From: Streptomyces europaeiscabiei
GTDB taxonomy: Bacteria > Actinomycetota > Actinomycetes > Streptomycetales > Streptomycetaceae
Direction: 5' to 3'
Length of the DNA: 64,000 bases
NCBI RefSeq assembly: GCF_001550375.1
Contig: NZ_LRTR01000758.1
Location: forward strand, 21,966-85,965
A program made the translations under genes and the position numbers. Under the pieces are notes generated by a model. The model saw only the letters and a program-made list of their open reading frames with translations, did not search any database and was not told where the DNA came from. Below are positions 7,597-17,149 of the stretch, in pieces; position 1 is the first letter of the stretch; each line of letters opens with the position of its first letter.

Positions 7597-9305
7597 TCGC
7601 GAACATCGTCAAGCCGGGCAGCAGGACCCGGGGCGTGCTGATCTACCTCTTCGGTCCGGGTACGGCGACCGTGCACACCGACCAGCACATCGTTGCCTCC
7701 TGGGACGGCTTCGCCCCCGACCCCGGACCCGAAGACAGCCCCAGCCACAAGGAGCGGATGGAGCAGCTCGTCAAGGCCCTCGACCTGCGGGTCAAGCAGG
7801 TCGGCGACCAGGCCCCGGAGGGGCATGTGTGGCACTGCTCGCTCCGTGCCGCACCCGAGGACCGCACCCTGACCGACGCCGAGTGGGCCACCATCGCCCG
7901 CCGCGTCCTGAACGCCACCGGCATCGCCCCACACGGTGATCCGGATGGCTGCCGCTGGATCGCCGTGCGCCACGCGGACGACCACATCCACATCGTCGCC
8001 ACCAAGATGCGCGGGGACCTGCGCCCGCCGCGCAACTGGAACGACTACCACCGCGTCATGACAGAACTCAGCGAGATCGAGACCGACTTCGGCCTCCACC
8101 AGGTCAACCGCGACCGAGACACCTGGCCCGCCGCCAAGCGCCCCACCCGGGCGGAGACGGAGAAGGCCGCCCGCAACGGACGCGACCGGGCGGCGCGCGA
8201 GCAGCTGCGCCGCATGGTGCGCACCGCGGTCTCCCACGCTCACAGTGTGGAGGAGTTCCTGAACCTGCTCGCCGACGCGGGCCTGCAGGTCGAAACCCGC
8301 ACCCTGCCCTCCGGGGACCTCAAGGGCTACAAGGTGGCCCTGCCCGACGACACCAACACCGACTTCGAGCCCATCTGGTACTCCGGCTCCAGTCTCGCCA
8401 CCGACCTGTCCCTGCCCAAGATCCAGGAACGCCTCGCCGCCACCGAACCCGCCGCCCCGCAACCAGCAGGCCGGCCTCGGCCGAACCCGTGGCACCAGGC
8501 CACCGCCACCATCGAGCGCATCCCCCACCACCTCGCCCAGGACAACCCGGCCACAGCCTCAGCGCATCTGGTGGCGTTCGGGGAGATCCTCTACGCCCTG
8601 CCCGCACTCGCCCCCGCCCACCTCCGCTCCGAGCTGCGCCAGGCGGCCTTCGCGTTCGAGTACGCGGTCAACACCCGTGCCCGCGTGGGCCATCAGCATG
8701 CCCGCGCCATCCGCGGCGCCCTGAAGACCATGAGCACCCACCCCGCCGACGACAGCCTCGTAGCCATGCTCGTGGACGCCGCCATCCTCGCCGTCATCGC
8801 CGTACGCCGCAGAAGCGTCCTGCACCACCACGACCAGCAGGTCGCCGCAGCCCAGCAGACCCTGCTCCACCTTCAAGCCGCGTACGGGCAGGCGGCACCG
8901 GCCCCGCTGGCACGGCTCGCCGAACGCAAGCCGCCGGCCGACACCACACGCCGATACGCCGAACATCTGCGCAAGGCCGTGCCCGCCTACGCCGAACAGG
9001 TCCTCGACGAAGCCTCCTGGGACGCATTGGCTGCCGTGCTCGCGGAAGCCGAACGCGCAGGCCACGACCCCGCCACCCTGCTCCAACAAGCGGCCGGGCA
9101 ACGCCCGCTGGACGATGCCCGCTCACCGGCCGAAGTCCTCACCTGGCGCGTCCAGCGCCTCGGCGAACGCCACGCGCCCGGCCCGCGCGCCCGGGCCGAA
9201 CAAGCCCGCAGCACCACTGCCCGCGCCCGATCCAACCCGCAGGTCGCTGAGCAGACCCCTCCTGCGGTCACACCGCTGACGTCCAGTCCGCACCGGTCAC
9301 GGTAA
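7593..9305 (+). CDS. MOBP-type relaxase / mobilisation nuclease
   Basis: A 570-residue relaxase. The N-terminal domain has Tyr18 in GVLIYLFGPG as candidate nicking residue and the three-histidine metal motif HADDHIH (His127, His131, His133). Downstream is a long helical, charged region to the C-terminus. It should nick at oriT and pilot the strand to a recipient, in cooperation with MobC. No coupling protein or TraB translocase follows, so transfer would need machinery supplied by another element. The last 180 codons recur in a damaged second copy near 17.7-18.2 kb. Start GTG at 7593, overlapping mobC. Confidence 0.9.
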   Translation: MIANIVKPGSRTRGVLIYLFGPGTATVHTDQHIVASWDGFAPDPGPEDSPSHKERMEQLVKALDLRVKQVGDQAPEGHVWHCSLRAAPEDRTLTDAEWATIARRVLNATGIAPHGDPDGCRWIAVRHADDHIHIVATKMRGDLRPPRNWNDYHRVMTELSEIETDFGLHQVNRDRDTWPAAKRPTRAETEKAARNGRDRAAREQLRRMVRTAVSHAHSVEEFLNLLADAGLQVETRTLPSGDLKGYKVALPDDTNTDFEPIWYSGSSLATDLSLPKIQERLAATEPAAPQPAGRPRPNPWHQATATIERIPHHLAQDNPATASAHLVAFGEILYALPALAPAHLRSELRQAAFAFEYAVNTRARVGHQHARAIRGALKTMSTHPADDSLVAMLVDAAILAVIAVRRRSVLHHHDQQVAAAQQTLLHLQAAYGQAAPAPLARLAERKPPADTTRRYAEHLRKAVPAYAEQVLDEASWDALAAVLAEAERAGHDPATLLQQAAGQRPLDDARSPAEVLTWRVQRLGERHAPGPRARAEQARSTTARARSNPQVAEQTPPAVTPLTSSPHRSR

Positions 9306-9396
9306 TCACCCGGCCAGACAGGCAGGCTCTTCCGCGCCGATTACCGGCAACCCTGACACGTCGATCGGAGGAACCGTTTCCAGGTCGGCAAACGAC

Positions 9397-9431
9397 TGAC
9401 GGGCCCGACCACGCCATGGTCGGACCCGTCA
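9397..9431 (+). terminator. hairpin terminator after relaxase
   Basis: TGACGGGCCCGACCA, a five-base loop, then TGGTCGGACCCGTCA: 15-bp arms with a single mismatch. The related copy at 18321-18355 keeps the pairing, which supports a real structure. Confidence 0.7.
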
Positions 9432-9552
9432 GCTCGCGTCACCCAACGGATTCGGTGACAGCGGCCCCGCTCCGGGAAGGTCCCAACTCCGTTGTCAGTG
9501 ACTGCTGTCAGGCTGAGCTCCATTCGCCGCAGGCCGTCGTCAGGAGGAGAGC

Positions 9553-10155
9553 ATGAGCAACGCCGATCTTGGCCCGCTGGTCATCACGCGCCGCGGCGGC
9601 AGCGAGCCGATACGGGCCAACGGCGAAGCAGTAGGTAGACTCGGCGAGTTCTGGAGCTGGGCCTGCTCCGACCTGGCCAACAACACTATGCGGGGTGTCC
9701 TGGCCGAGTATCTCGTGGCCACGGCCCTGGGCGCGGCAGCCGGCACCCGCACCGAATGGGACACCGTCGACATCCGCACGCCCGAAGGGTGGCGCGTCGA
9801 GGTGAAGTCGACGGCCTACCTGCAATCGTGGGCGCAGTCCGGGGCGTCGAAGGTCCAGTTCGGCATCGCGCCGGCTGCCGGCTGGGACGCAGAGACTGGC
9901 ACCACCTCGGCCGAAGTACTGCGCCGCTCGGACGTGTACGTCTTCTGCCTGCTGCATCACCAGGACAAGCAGACCCTCGATCCCCTGGACCTCGGCCAGT
10001 GGACCTTCTACGTCCTGCCCACCCGGGTCCTGGATGAGCGGTGTCCCGGCCAGAAGAGCATCAGGCCGTCCAGCCTCAAGCGCCTCAACCCGCTGGAGAC
10101 CGACTTCACTGGCCTGCAGAAGGCAGTCGCCGCGTGCGCCGAAGGCACTCAGTAA
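9553..10155 (+). CDS. PD-(D/E)XK nuclease-like protein linked to the relaxase
   Basis: A 200-residue protein with an apparent restriction-endonuclease-like core: Glu52 in GVLAEYLVATALG, acidic residues at 70-73 in EWDTVDI, then VEVKST with Glu83 and Lys85, matching E...D...ExK. There is no helicase or methylase partner. It follows the relaxase by 250 bp and a terminator, with its own AGGAGAG ribosome site before ATG 9553. The relic copy at 18479-18685 is also preceded by the relaxase end, so the two genes travel together. The role is unknown; DNA processing during transfer or defence against competing DNA are both possible. Confidence 0.55.
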   Translation: MSNADLGPLVITRRGGSEPIRANGEAVGRLGEFWSWACSDLANNTMRGVLAEYLVATALGAAAGTRTEWDTVDIRTPEGWRVEVKSTAYLQSWAQSGASKVQFGIAPAAGWDAETGTTSAEVLRRSDVYVFCLLHHQDKQTLDPLDLGQWTFYVLPTRVLDERCPGQKSIRPSSLKRLNPLETDFTGLQKAVAACAEGTQ

Positions 10156-10170
10156 TTCCGGGTGGCGGGC

Positions 10171-10869
10171 TCAGCCCGCGCTGTGAGCCTTGTCGACCGC
10201 CTTCGCCAAGTGGGCATCAACAAGGCCGGGGCTGCCGGAGACCACGACGACCACCGTCCCAGTGCGGACAGCTGTCTGCTTGACGAGGTGGCTGCGTCCA
10301 CTGCCGGTGAAGGTGAGCAGTTGGCTCCACAGCTCATCGCCCAGCCGGGCCGCGGCCACCTTCTGAGTCGACACCTTGACAGGGGTGCTGCCGAAGAAGA
10401 GCTGGTACGTGGGGCAGGAGGTCATCGCTTCGAAGATCCGGCCCACGCCATTCGAGAGCCTCTCCTCGGTGTCGCTGTACAACTCCTCCGCCACCTCCGA
10501 GTTGCTGCCGTGGGCATAGGTGAAGGACGTCTTCGCCTTGCGCGGGAAGTCGAGGCCGCCACCGACAACAGCCGCGCCGCCGAGCTCGTCCAGGGCCGGG
10601 CAACCGGACGCTATGACGTCGTCATGTCCCCTGGGCTGCTGTGGCTTGCGGAGATATCCCTCGCCGAGGTCCCGCTCGTCCAAAAGGCGCTTGCTCAGCT
10701 CGGCCGAGGACAGCGGTGCGAGTGCCGGAGCGTGCTTGCCTTCCTGCTGTTTGGGCGCGGAGGCGGGGAAGACCGGACCGTCAGTGGGCGTGCTGCCGGT
10801 GGAGCAGCCCGCCATGGCCAGGACGGTGAGGACGCTCAGACTGAGGGCGGTCGTGGTGTGAAGGCGCAT
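10171..10869 (-). CDS. secreted lipoprotein of unknown function
   Basis: A 232-residue protein with a lipoprotein signal peptide (LSLSVLTVLAMAGC, lipobox LAMAGC at about residue 18-22). A Pro/Ala spacer is followed by a soluble domain with two further cysteines (SGCPALDELGG and TSCPTYQLFFG), spaced as in sensor-like lipoproteins of actinomycetes. It should be anchored to the outer face of the membrane. It converges on the nuclease gene, with 15 bp between the two stops. No enzymatic motif is visible. Confidence 0.7.
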   Translation of the reverse strand: MRLHTTTALSLSVLTVLAMAGCSTGSTPTDGPVFPASAPKQQEGKHAPALAPLSSAELSKRLLDERDLGEGYLRKPQQPRGHDDVIASGCPALDELGGAAVVGGGLDFPRKAKTSFTYAHGSNSEVAEELYSDTEERLSNGVGRIFEAMTSCPTYQLFFGSTPVKVSTQKVAAARLGDELWSQLLTFTGSGRSHLVKQTAVRTGTVVVVVSGSPGLVDAHLAKAVDKAHSAG

Positions 10870-10963
10870 GTGAAACCCCTAAGTGGCTGCGGAGCTGACG
10901 GTCTGACCAGGCCGGTCCTCCGGCGCCGGCGATATCCAGGGGCAGGGGTGAGGGGTTTCGGGG

Positions 10964-11113
10964 TCAGTGGCCGGGGTGACGCAGCCCGTCCTCAAGGGTC
11001 GGGTGCCACTGGTCTACCGGACTGGAATTGCGGTTGTACCAGGCGGCGTCCAAACGAGGCTCTCGCGCCTCGTGACCGGCCCTGCAGCGCAGCCACACCG
11101 AGTCGTCGCGCAT
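10964..11113 (-). CDS. small conserved Streptomyces protein, probably a fragment
   Basis: A 49-residue frame beginning ATG 11113: MRDDSVWLRCRAGHEAREP, then LDAAWYNRNSSPVDQWHPTLEDGLRHPGH. I recognise this as the C-terminal part of a small hypothetical protein common in Streptomyces. The reading frame continues a few codons upstream, so it may be a 5'-truncated remnant bordering the transposase scrap at 11158. No ribosome site is obvious. Function unknown. Confidence 0.4.
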   Translation of the reverse strand: MRDDSVWLRCRAGHEAREPRLDAAWYNRNSSPVDQWHPTLEDGLRHPGH

Positions 11114-11157
11114 GCAGAAGACGATGGGTGCGGATCCTCTCCGGGGAAGGTCGTTGA

Positions 11158-11465
11158 TCAGGCTCCGAGTTGGTAGTTGTGCTGGTCGGGGTAGGTGCGC
11201 TGGTGTTCGCGGGTGTGGTGGTAGGCGAGGTAGGGGTCGAGGTCGTCGTTGGCGTGGACGGCGCGGAGCTTGAGGACGGCCTCGGCGCCGGCGAGGCCCC
11301 AGCGGGCGCCGGTGATGTCGAGGCGGTCGCCGATGAGGTGACGGCAGGCGCCTTCGACCGAGCCGGTGGCTATGGGCCAGCCCGCTTCGAGTGCGGTGTC
11401 GTAGTGCAACTGGTCAAGGTGTCCGGTGAGGTAGTCCCGCACCCATACGTGTCGGGGGTACAGCC
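11158..11465 (-). pseudogene. C-terminal remnant of an ISKra4-like transposase
   Basis: About 100 codons ending the frame at 11158. The text GWPIATGSVEGACRHLIGDR, then LDITGARWGLAGAEAVLKLR, is the C-terminal core I associate with ISKra4-family transposases. The N-terminal part is missing; the frame breaks where the LanB coding sequence starts (about 11460-11475). The remnant therefore marks a deletion or insertion scar that removed the front of the lanthipeptide cluster. Confidence 0.65.
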
Positions 11466-11600
11466 CGAGTCCAGTGGGGCGCCGAACACCGCGCCTTCGC
11501 CCGCGCCGACGCGGTATGGCTGAAGGACGTCATCACCGTCCTGGAACGCGACCTGGCCGTCCTGCGGCACCTGCATGTCATCGTCGACCCCACCTGCACC

Positions 11601-14147
11601 GTGCGAGGGGGCAGCATCACTGTGCAGCACCAGCCGGGCAGCGCTGACGGCCCCACCGATACGCGGCTACGGCGCACCCCGGCCGTCGAAGCGGTACTGG
11701 CTCTCGCCCGTACACCCATAAAGGTCAGCGAACTCACGGCCAAGCTGTCCAGCGACTACCCCGACACCCCGCCTGCGATGATCGAGGACATGCTGCGCAG
11801 CCTTGTCGCGCACCGCGTGCTGCTGGGCAGCCTGCACGCCCCCATGACGTGCGACGACGCGCTCGGTCACCTGGTCGACCAGCTCGAAACAGCCGAAGTC
11901 GCCTCCGACACGGCCAGAAAGCTGCGGCAGATTCGCACGCTCCTCAGCGCCCACGACAGCGGCCCACTGGACAAACAACGCTCTCTCCGCGCACAGGCCG
12001 GCGCAAGGATGAATGCCCTCACCGGCATCACGGACCGCACCCTGGTCGTCAACCTACGGCCCGACCTCGACATCGTCCTCCCGGAGATCGTGACACGTGA
12101 GGCTGAGCGCGCCCTGGAGGTCATGGCCCGGGTCACGCCGTACCCGAACGGCTCTCCGGCGTGGAGTGATTACCGGGCGCGGTTCCTGGAGCGCTACAGC
12201 ATGGGCGCCATCGTCCCCTTGCGGGACCTCACCGACCCGGACACCGGCCTCGGCTTTCCGGTCGGCTACCGCGGCACGGTCCTGAAGCGCCCAGTGCTGG
12301 CGATAAGCCGCCGCGACGAGTACCTCCTCGCCCTCGCCCAGAACGCAGCCCTCAGCGACCAGCGCGAGATCGTCCTCAGCGAGGAGGACATCCAGGCGCT
12401 GTCCCTCGGCGAGCCCGACCAGGTTCCCGCGCACGTCGAACTGTGCTTCACCGTGCTGTCGCCCTCCCTGAAGGACCTGGAGCGAGGCCGGTTCGCCCTG
12501 ATCACGGCCGGGCTCTCCCTCGCCGCCGGCACCACCACCGGCCGCTTCCTGACCATGCTGGAGCGACCCGACCGGGAGCGGATGATCGCCGCGTACGCCA
12601 ACCTGCCGACGCTCGCCGCCGGCGCCACCCGAGGCCAGGTCTCCAGCCCGCCGCTGCGGCTGCCCACGTACAACGTCGCCCGCGCCCCGGCCGTCGTGCC
12701 GAAGGTGCTATCCGTCAGCGAGCACAACCCGCACGCCACCCTCGACCTGGACGGCCTCGGCGTCGTCGCCGACTCCCAGCGCCTGTACCTGGTGCAGCTT
12801 GCCACCGGCCGGCCCGTCGAGCCGTCGGTCATGAACGCCGTGGAACTCGCCAACGCCACCCATCCACTGGTCCGCTTCGTGTGCGAACTGCACCGCTCGC
12901 ACGCCGCGGTCCTGCTGCCCTTCGCCTGGGGCGCGGCAGCCCAACTACCGTTCCTGCCCGAAGTACGCGTCGGCCGCACCATCCTGTCCGCCGCGTGCTG
13001 GCGACTCCGCGCCCGAGACCTCGGCGGGGACAACTGGGCCTTCCGCTTAACCGACTGGCGCATCCGCTACGGCGTGCCGCGCACCGTCTATGTCGGCAGC
13101 GACGACCAGCGGCTGCGCCTGGACCTCGACATCCCCGCCCACGTCCAACTTCTCCAGGCCGAACTGGACCGAAACGGAACGGTGGTGCTCCACGAGGCGC
13201 CCCCGGAGAGCGCGTTCGGCTGGGTGGGACGCGCGCATGAGATCACCGTGCCCTTCGCCGCCGACCAGCCGCCCACCCTCACATCCATCTCCCGGACCGC
13301 GACCGTGGTGAGCCGCACCTCCGGCCGGATACCGGGCGCGAGCGAGTGGGCGTACCTCAAGCTGTACGGCAACTCCGACCGCACGCCGGAGGTGCTGACC
13401 ACCCACCTGCCGCGGCTGCTGAGCGACTGGGGAACCGAGGAGCCGACCTGGTGGTTCACCCGCTACGCCGACCCCGACAGCCACCTGCGACTGCGGCTCC
13501 GCCTGCCAGACCCGCATGCCTTCGGCCACGCCGCACAGCGCGTCGCCGCGTGGGCCGCAGAGCTACGCGCCGAGGGTCTGATCCAGCGCGTGCAATGGGC
13601 CACCGACGAGCCGGAGACCGGCCGCTACGGCACCGGCACCGTCCTCGAGGCCGCCGAACGGTTCTTCGCCGCGGACTCCGCCGCCGCGCTCGCGCAGCTG
13701 GCCCTACCCATCCCCGATCGCCTGCGGCCTGCCGTCACCGCCGCCAGCTTCGTGGACATCGCCGACGCCTTCCTCGGCTCACCCGCAGACAGCCGGGCAT
13801 GGCTCACCACCAACCTTCTGAAGAACGACGGCGACCCCGCACCCCGCGACGTACTCACCACGGCCATCCGTCTCAGCACCCCGGACCCCGACCACGCCTC
13901 CCTGCGGTCCCTGCCCGACTGCGCCTACGTCGCCACATCGTGGGCCCGGCGCCGAGACGCCCTCACCGCCTACCACCAGGCACTCAAAGGCAACGGTGCC
14001 GACCCAGCCGCCGTACTGCCATCCCTACTGCACATGCACCACAACCGCACCACCGGCATCGACCCCGGCAGCGAAGCCACCTGCCGCCGCCTCGCCCGCG
14101 CCGCCGCCCTGTCCTGGACCGCCCGCACCCAAGGAGCCCCGCGGTGA
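11601..14147 (+). CDS. lantibiotic dehydratase (LanB), N-terminally truncated
   Basis: The frame from GTG 11601 gives 848 residues, but LanB-like coding is visible from about 11475 (WGAEHRAFARADAVWLKDVI in the same frame) and is cut there by the transposase remnant; full LanB proteins have about 1000 residues. The first two thirds are the glutamylation domain. The last 270 residues, from SEWAYLKLYGNSDRTPEV with WWFTRYADPDSHLRLRL, are the SpaB-type elimination domain. Role: tRNA-Glu-dependent dehydration of Ser/Thr in a RiPP precursor. Its stop overlaps lanC (GTGA). With the N-terminus lost, no promoter and broken partners, it is probably inactive. A 300-bp relative survives in element 2. Confidence 0.8.
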   Translation: MRGGSITVQHQPGSADGPTDTRLRRTPAVEAVLALARTPIKVSELTAKLSSDYPDTPPAMIEDMLRSLVAHRVLLGSLHAPMTCDDALGHLVDQLETAEVASDTARKLRQIRTLLSAHDSGPLDKQRSLRAQAGARMNALTGITDRTLVVNLRPDLDIVLPEIVTREAERALEVMARVTPYPNGSPAWSDYRARFLERYSMGAIVPLRDLTDPDTGLGFPVGYRGTVLKRPVLAISRRDEYLLALAQNAALSDQREIVLSEEDIQALSLGEPDQVPAHVELCFTVLSPSLKDLERGRFALITAGLSLAAGTTTGRFLTMLERPDRERMIAAYANLPTLAAGATRGQVSSPPLRLPTYNVARAPAVVPKVLSVSEHNPHATLDLDGLGVVADSQRLYLVQLATGRPVEPSVMNAVELANATHPLVRFVCELHRSHAAVLLPFAWGAAAQLPFLPEVRVGRTILSAACWRLRARDLGGDNWAFRLTDWRIRYGVPRTVYVGSDDQRLRLDLDIPAHVQLLQAELDRNGTVVLHEAPPESAFGWVGRAHEITVPFAADQPPTLTSISRTATVVSRTSGRIPGASEWAYLKLYGNSDRTPEVLTTHLPRLLSDWGTEEPTWWFTRYADPDSHLRLRLRLPDPHAFGHAAQRVAAWAAELRAEGLIQRVQWATDEPETGRYGTGTVLEAAERFFAADSAAALAQLALPIPDRLRPAVTAASFVDIADAFLGSPADSRAWLTTNLLKNDGDPAPRDVLTTAIRLSTPDPDHASLRSLPDCAYVATSWARRRDALTAYHQALKGNGADPAAVLPSLLHMHHNRTTGIDPGSEATCRRLARAAALSWTARTQGAPR

Positions 14148-15291
14148 CCACCGCCCCGCCCGCCCCCGGGGCCGACCTGGCCACCCGGCAGTCCCTCGCG
14201 CACGGCCCCCTCGGCATCACCCTGCTCCACATAGAACGAGCCCGGCGCGGGCTCGCCCCATGGCAGTCCGTACACCGGCAACTCGCCGCCGTCGGCCCCC
14301 TGATCGACGGAGACGATGCCAGCCTGTTCCTCGGCGCACCCGCGATGACGTACGTCCTGCACCTCGCCGCCACCAACAGCGACCGCTACGCCGGAGCACT
14401 GCACGCACTGGACACCAGTGTCGCCGCACACACCCGCCGCCGCCTGGCTGCCGCCCACGCGCGCATCGGCCAGGGCCGCTACGCCAGCTTCGCCGAGTAC
14501 GACCTGTTCCGGGGCCTGACCGGGCTCGGTGCCCTTCTGCTGCGGCGCCTGCCGGAGAGCGACGAGCTCAAGGCCGTCCTGGAGTACCTGGTGCGGCTCA
14601 GCGAACCTGTGACCGGGCCCAAGGGGCAGCCGCTTCCCGGCTGGTGGGTCGAGCATGCCCCGGCCAGCCACCAGGCGGCAACGCCGGGCGGTCATGCCAA
14701 CGCCGGTCTCGCCCATGGCATCGCCGGCCCGCTCGCCCTCCTCGCACTGGCCAAGCGCCACGGCATCACCGTGAACGACCATGACACCGCCATGGCCCGC
14801 ATTTGCCACTGGCTCGACCGCATACGCCGCAGCGACCACCGCGGAACTCGCTGGCCGCGCTGGATCACCGATACAAACCCGACACCCGTGGCGCCGACCG
14901 CACCGTCCTGGTGCTACGGCGTCCCCGGACTGGCTCGTGCGCAGCAGCTCGCTGCGATCGCCCTGGGCGACGAGGACCGCAAGAGGATGGCCGAACGCGC
15001 TCTCCTGTTATGCCTGTCCGACCCGCACCAGCTCGACCAGCTCACCACCCGCGGCCTGTGCCACGGAGTCGGCGGCCTCCTGCGCACCGTGCAACGTGTC
15101 GCTGAGGACGCCGAGGCCCCCACGGTGTTCACGGACCGGCTCCCCGAACTGCGTGAACGCTCCCTCGCCCTCCCCCTCCGGAAGAAGCCGGCTTCCTCGA
15201 AGGGGCGGCAGGAGCGGCCCTGGCCTTCCAGTGCGCCGAACCGGGGGCCGCGCCCGCCACCGACTGGGATGCCTGCCTGCTCCTGTGCTGA
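14144..15291 (+). pseudogene. lanC: lanthionine synthetase C-like protein (LanC), frameshifted
   Basis: Starts at GTG 14144, overlapping the lanB stop. The LanC zinc site is present: WCYGVPG and, later, CHGVGG; NAGLAHGIAG provides the conserved His-Gly segment. Around 15175-15181 the frame slips by one base: the true C-terminus (EEAGFLEGAAGAALAFQC, ending at the TGA of 15289-15291) is in another frame, while the original frame runs on into unrelated sequence. LanC would cyclise dehydrated residues with Cys thiols to thioethers. Either a genuine decay mutation or a sequencing error; the neighbouring gene shows a second slip. Confidence 0.75.
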
Positions 15292-15301
15292 GGGGGACGA
15301 C

Positions 15302-16257
15302 GTGGACCACACGGGCACCACTGCGATGGAGGGCGCCATCCTGTCCGTCCTCGCGGGAACGCCCCTCGATGAGGCCGCCGGCGAGGTACGCACATCCCCT
15401 GCTCGACTGGCCGACGCGGTTGAGCGGTACCGCGCCGCCGGTCGCGCCGCACTCACCACCTCACCCGCAGGCTGGCACCAGGTGAACATCGAGTTCGCCG
15501 ACTACCCCACCGCGGAACGCGCCTTCCGTGCGTACATCCTGCCGGTCCTGCGCACCGGGCCGGTCGGAACATGGTGGTTCGTGCGCAAGTCCCTTGCTGG
15601 CGCCTGCGCGTCCAGGCGAGCCCGGACGCGCGAATCAAAGACGCCGTCGCGCAGGTCACCGAAGCCCTCGACAGCGCACTGTCCTGGGGCGTGGCCAAGG
15701 GGTGGTGGTCCTCCCTGTACGAGCCGGAAACCATCGCGTTCGGTGGTACGGAAGGATTGATGCTCGGGCACACCCTGTTCCACACCGACAGCGTCGGCGT
15801 CCTCCACTACCACCAGCACGCCGCCGAAGGCACCGGCGGCCTCCTCGGAGCCAAAGAGACCTCCCTCCTCGTCACCGCCCTGTTCCTGCGGGCGGCCGGA
15901 CTGGAATGGGGAGAACAAGGAGACGTCTGGGGGCAGATCGAAGCCCGACGGCCACTCCCCGAAGACGTGTCCCCGGACCAGGTCAGCCGCATGGCGGACA
16001 CGCTACGGCGCCTCCTGACGCTCGACGCCGGCCCCACACTCACCGACGGCCCACTTGTGCCGTTGGGGAACTGGGTGACAGGCATGGAGCGGGGTGGCCG
16101 AACCCTCGCGGACGCGGCACGTGCGGGCAGCCTTCAGCTCGGCCTGCGCGGCATCCTGGCACGGCACGTCCTCTTCCACTGGGACCGCATGGGTTTCACC
16201 ACGCGCCAGCAAGCCATCTGGGCACGAGCGGCACGTGAGACGGTCCTCGGTAGTTGA
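15302..16257 (+). pseudogene. thiopeptide-type (SpaB_C) dehydratase-domain protein, frameshifted
   Basis: GTG 15302 is 10 bp after the lanC stop, with AGGGGGA as ribosome site. The first part (WHQVNIEFADYPTAERAF ... GTWWFVRK) and the second (PCWRLRVQASPD ... HRRF-like acidic C-terminal half) together make a stand-alone LanB elimination-domain protein of about 318 residues, the family often labelled thiopeptide-type bacteriocin biosynthesis protein. A one-base slip near 15589 separates the halves. A LanB, LanC and separate SpaB_C protein occur together in FxLD-type lanthipeptide clusters; the precursor and methyltransferase are not found here. Confidence 0.7.
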
Positions 16258-16388
16258 CCGGCGCTCCACGGCCACTTCACGTGAGCCCACCGAAGTACCT
16301 GTCACAGGTGCGTCGCACCACATACCGTCGGGACGGACGTCGTCAGCCGGTAAGCGCGGCTGCCGCGGAGGGTGGAGGGCATGGCGTC

Positions 16389-17123
16389 GTGACGGACGAA
16401 GAGCTGCGGGAAAGACTGGCGTGGGGGCGGCAGAGGCTCGAAGAGATGGGCGTATTCCGGTCCCCGGAGGGACTTCGGTGGGCAGCCGCCCACGGGATCG
16501 TGCTGTTCGTGTGGCGCAACGGCCCCATCGAGGACGCGCACGCTTCACCACCCAGCAAGCGACGCAAGAACCTGCACGATGGCGCGATGTTCGCCCGCAA
16601 CACGTGGCTGACCCGACAAGCCTTCGACGCCTTGGGGAGCAGCGAGCCCTTCCGTCTGCTGGAACTGGAGGACGTGATCTTGGACCGCGAGGCGGTCTGG
16701 CCGGGGTGCGACGGGACGTTGACGGACTTCGGCTGGGGGTTCCTGGGGGAGATCAAGAAGCACGTCAAGAGACGCATCGACACCCTCATGCACTTCGAGG
16801 AACAGCTGCCGCACGACGACTTCCTGATCTTCATGGCCGCCCCACAGCTCGGAACCCACGACGACCACTTCGGTATGCCGAGATGGCCTGCTTGCGTGAA
16901 GGCGGCGATCCGTCGCTTGCGCGGCGAGGACGAGGAGTTCTTCCGCAAGCGCGGCGATCTGATGAAGCGCATCGGGCCAGCGCCGGACTCGGTCACCACA
17001 GACCTGGAAAGGACAGAGAAGGCGCTGCTGAACGCCCCCTGGGAACTGGGCGCCGAGGCTCTCGGCTGGTTCGCCTGGAACCCGATCCTGAGGGTGCCTC
17101 GTCCATCGCCTCCGACGTGCTGA
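16389..17123 (+). CDS. conserved hypothetical protein
   Basis: I start this at GTG 16389 because GGAGGG lies about 10 bases upstream; a TTG overlapping the preceding stop at 16254 would lengthen it. The 244-residue product begins VTDEELRERLAWGRQRLEEM and contains charged helical stretches and several Trp residues (WNPILRV at the end), but no motif I can assign. The C-terminus may be altered, since the following DNA belongs to an unrelated broken gene. It could be part of the RiPP cargo or a later arrival. Confidence 0.45.
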   Translation: MTDEELRERLAWGRQRLEEMGVFRSPEGLRWAAAHGIVLFVWRNGPIEDAHASPPSKRRKNLHDGAMFARNTWLTRQAFDALGSSEPFRLLELEDVILDREAVWPGCDGTLTDFGWGFLGEIKKHVKRRIDTLMHFEEQLPHDDFLIFMAAPQLGTHDDHFGMPRWPACVKAAIRRLRGEDEEFFRKRGDLMKRIGPAPDSVTTDLERTEKALLNAPWELGAEALGWFAWNPILRVPRPSPPTC

Positions 17124-17149
17124 AACGCCGCAGGGCAATGCGTACTCAC

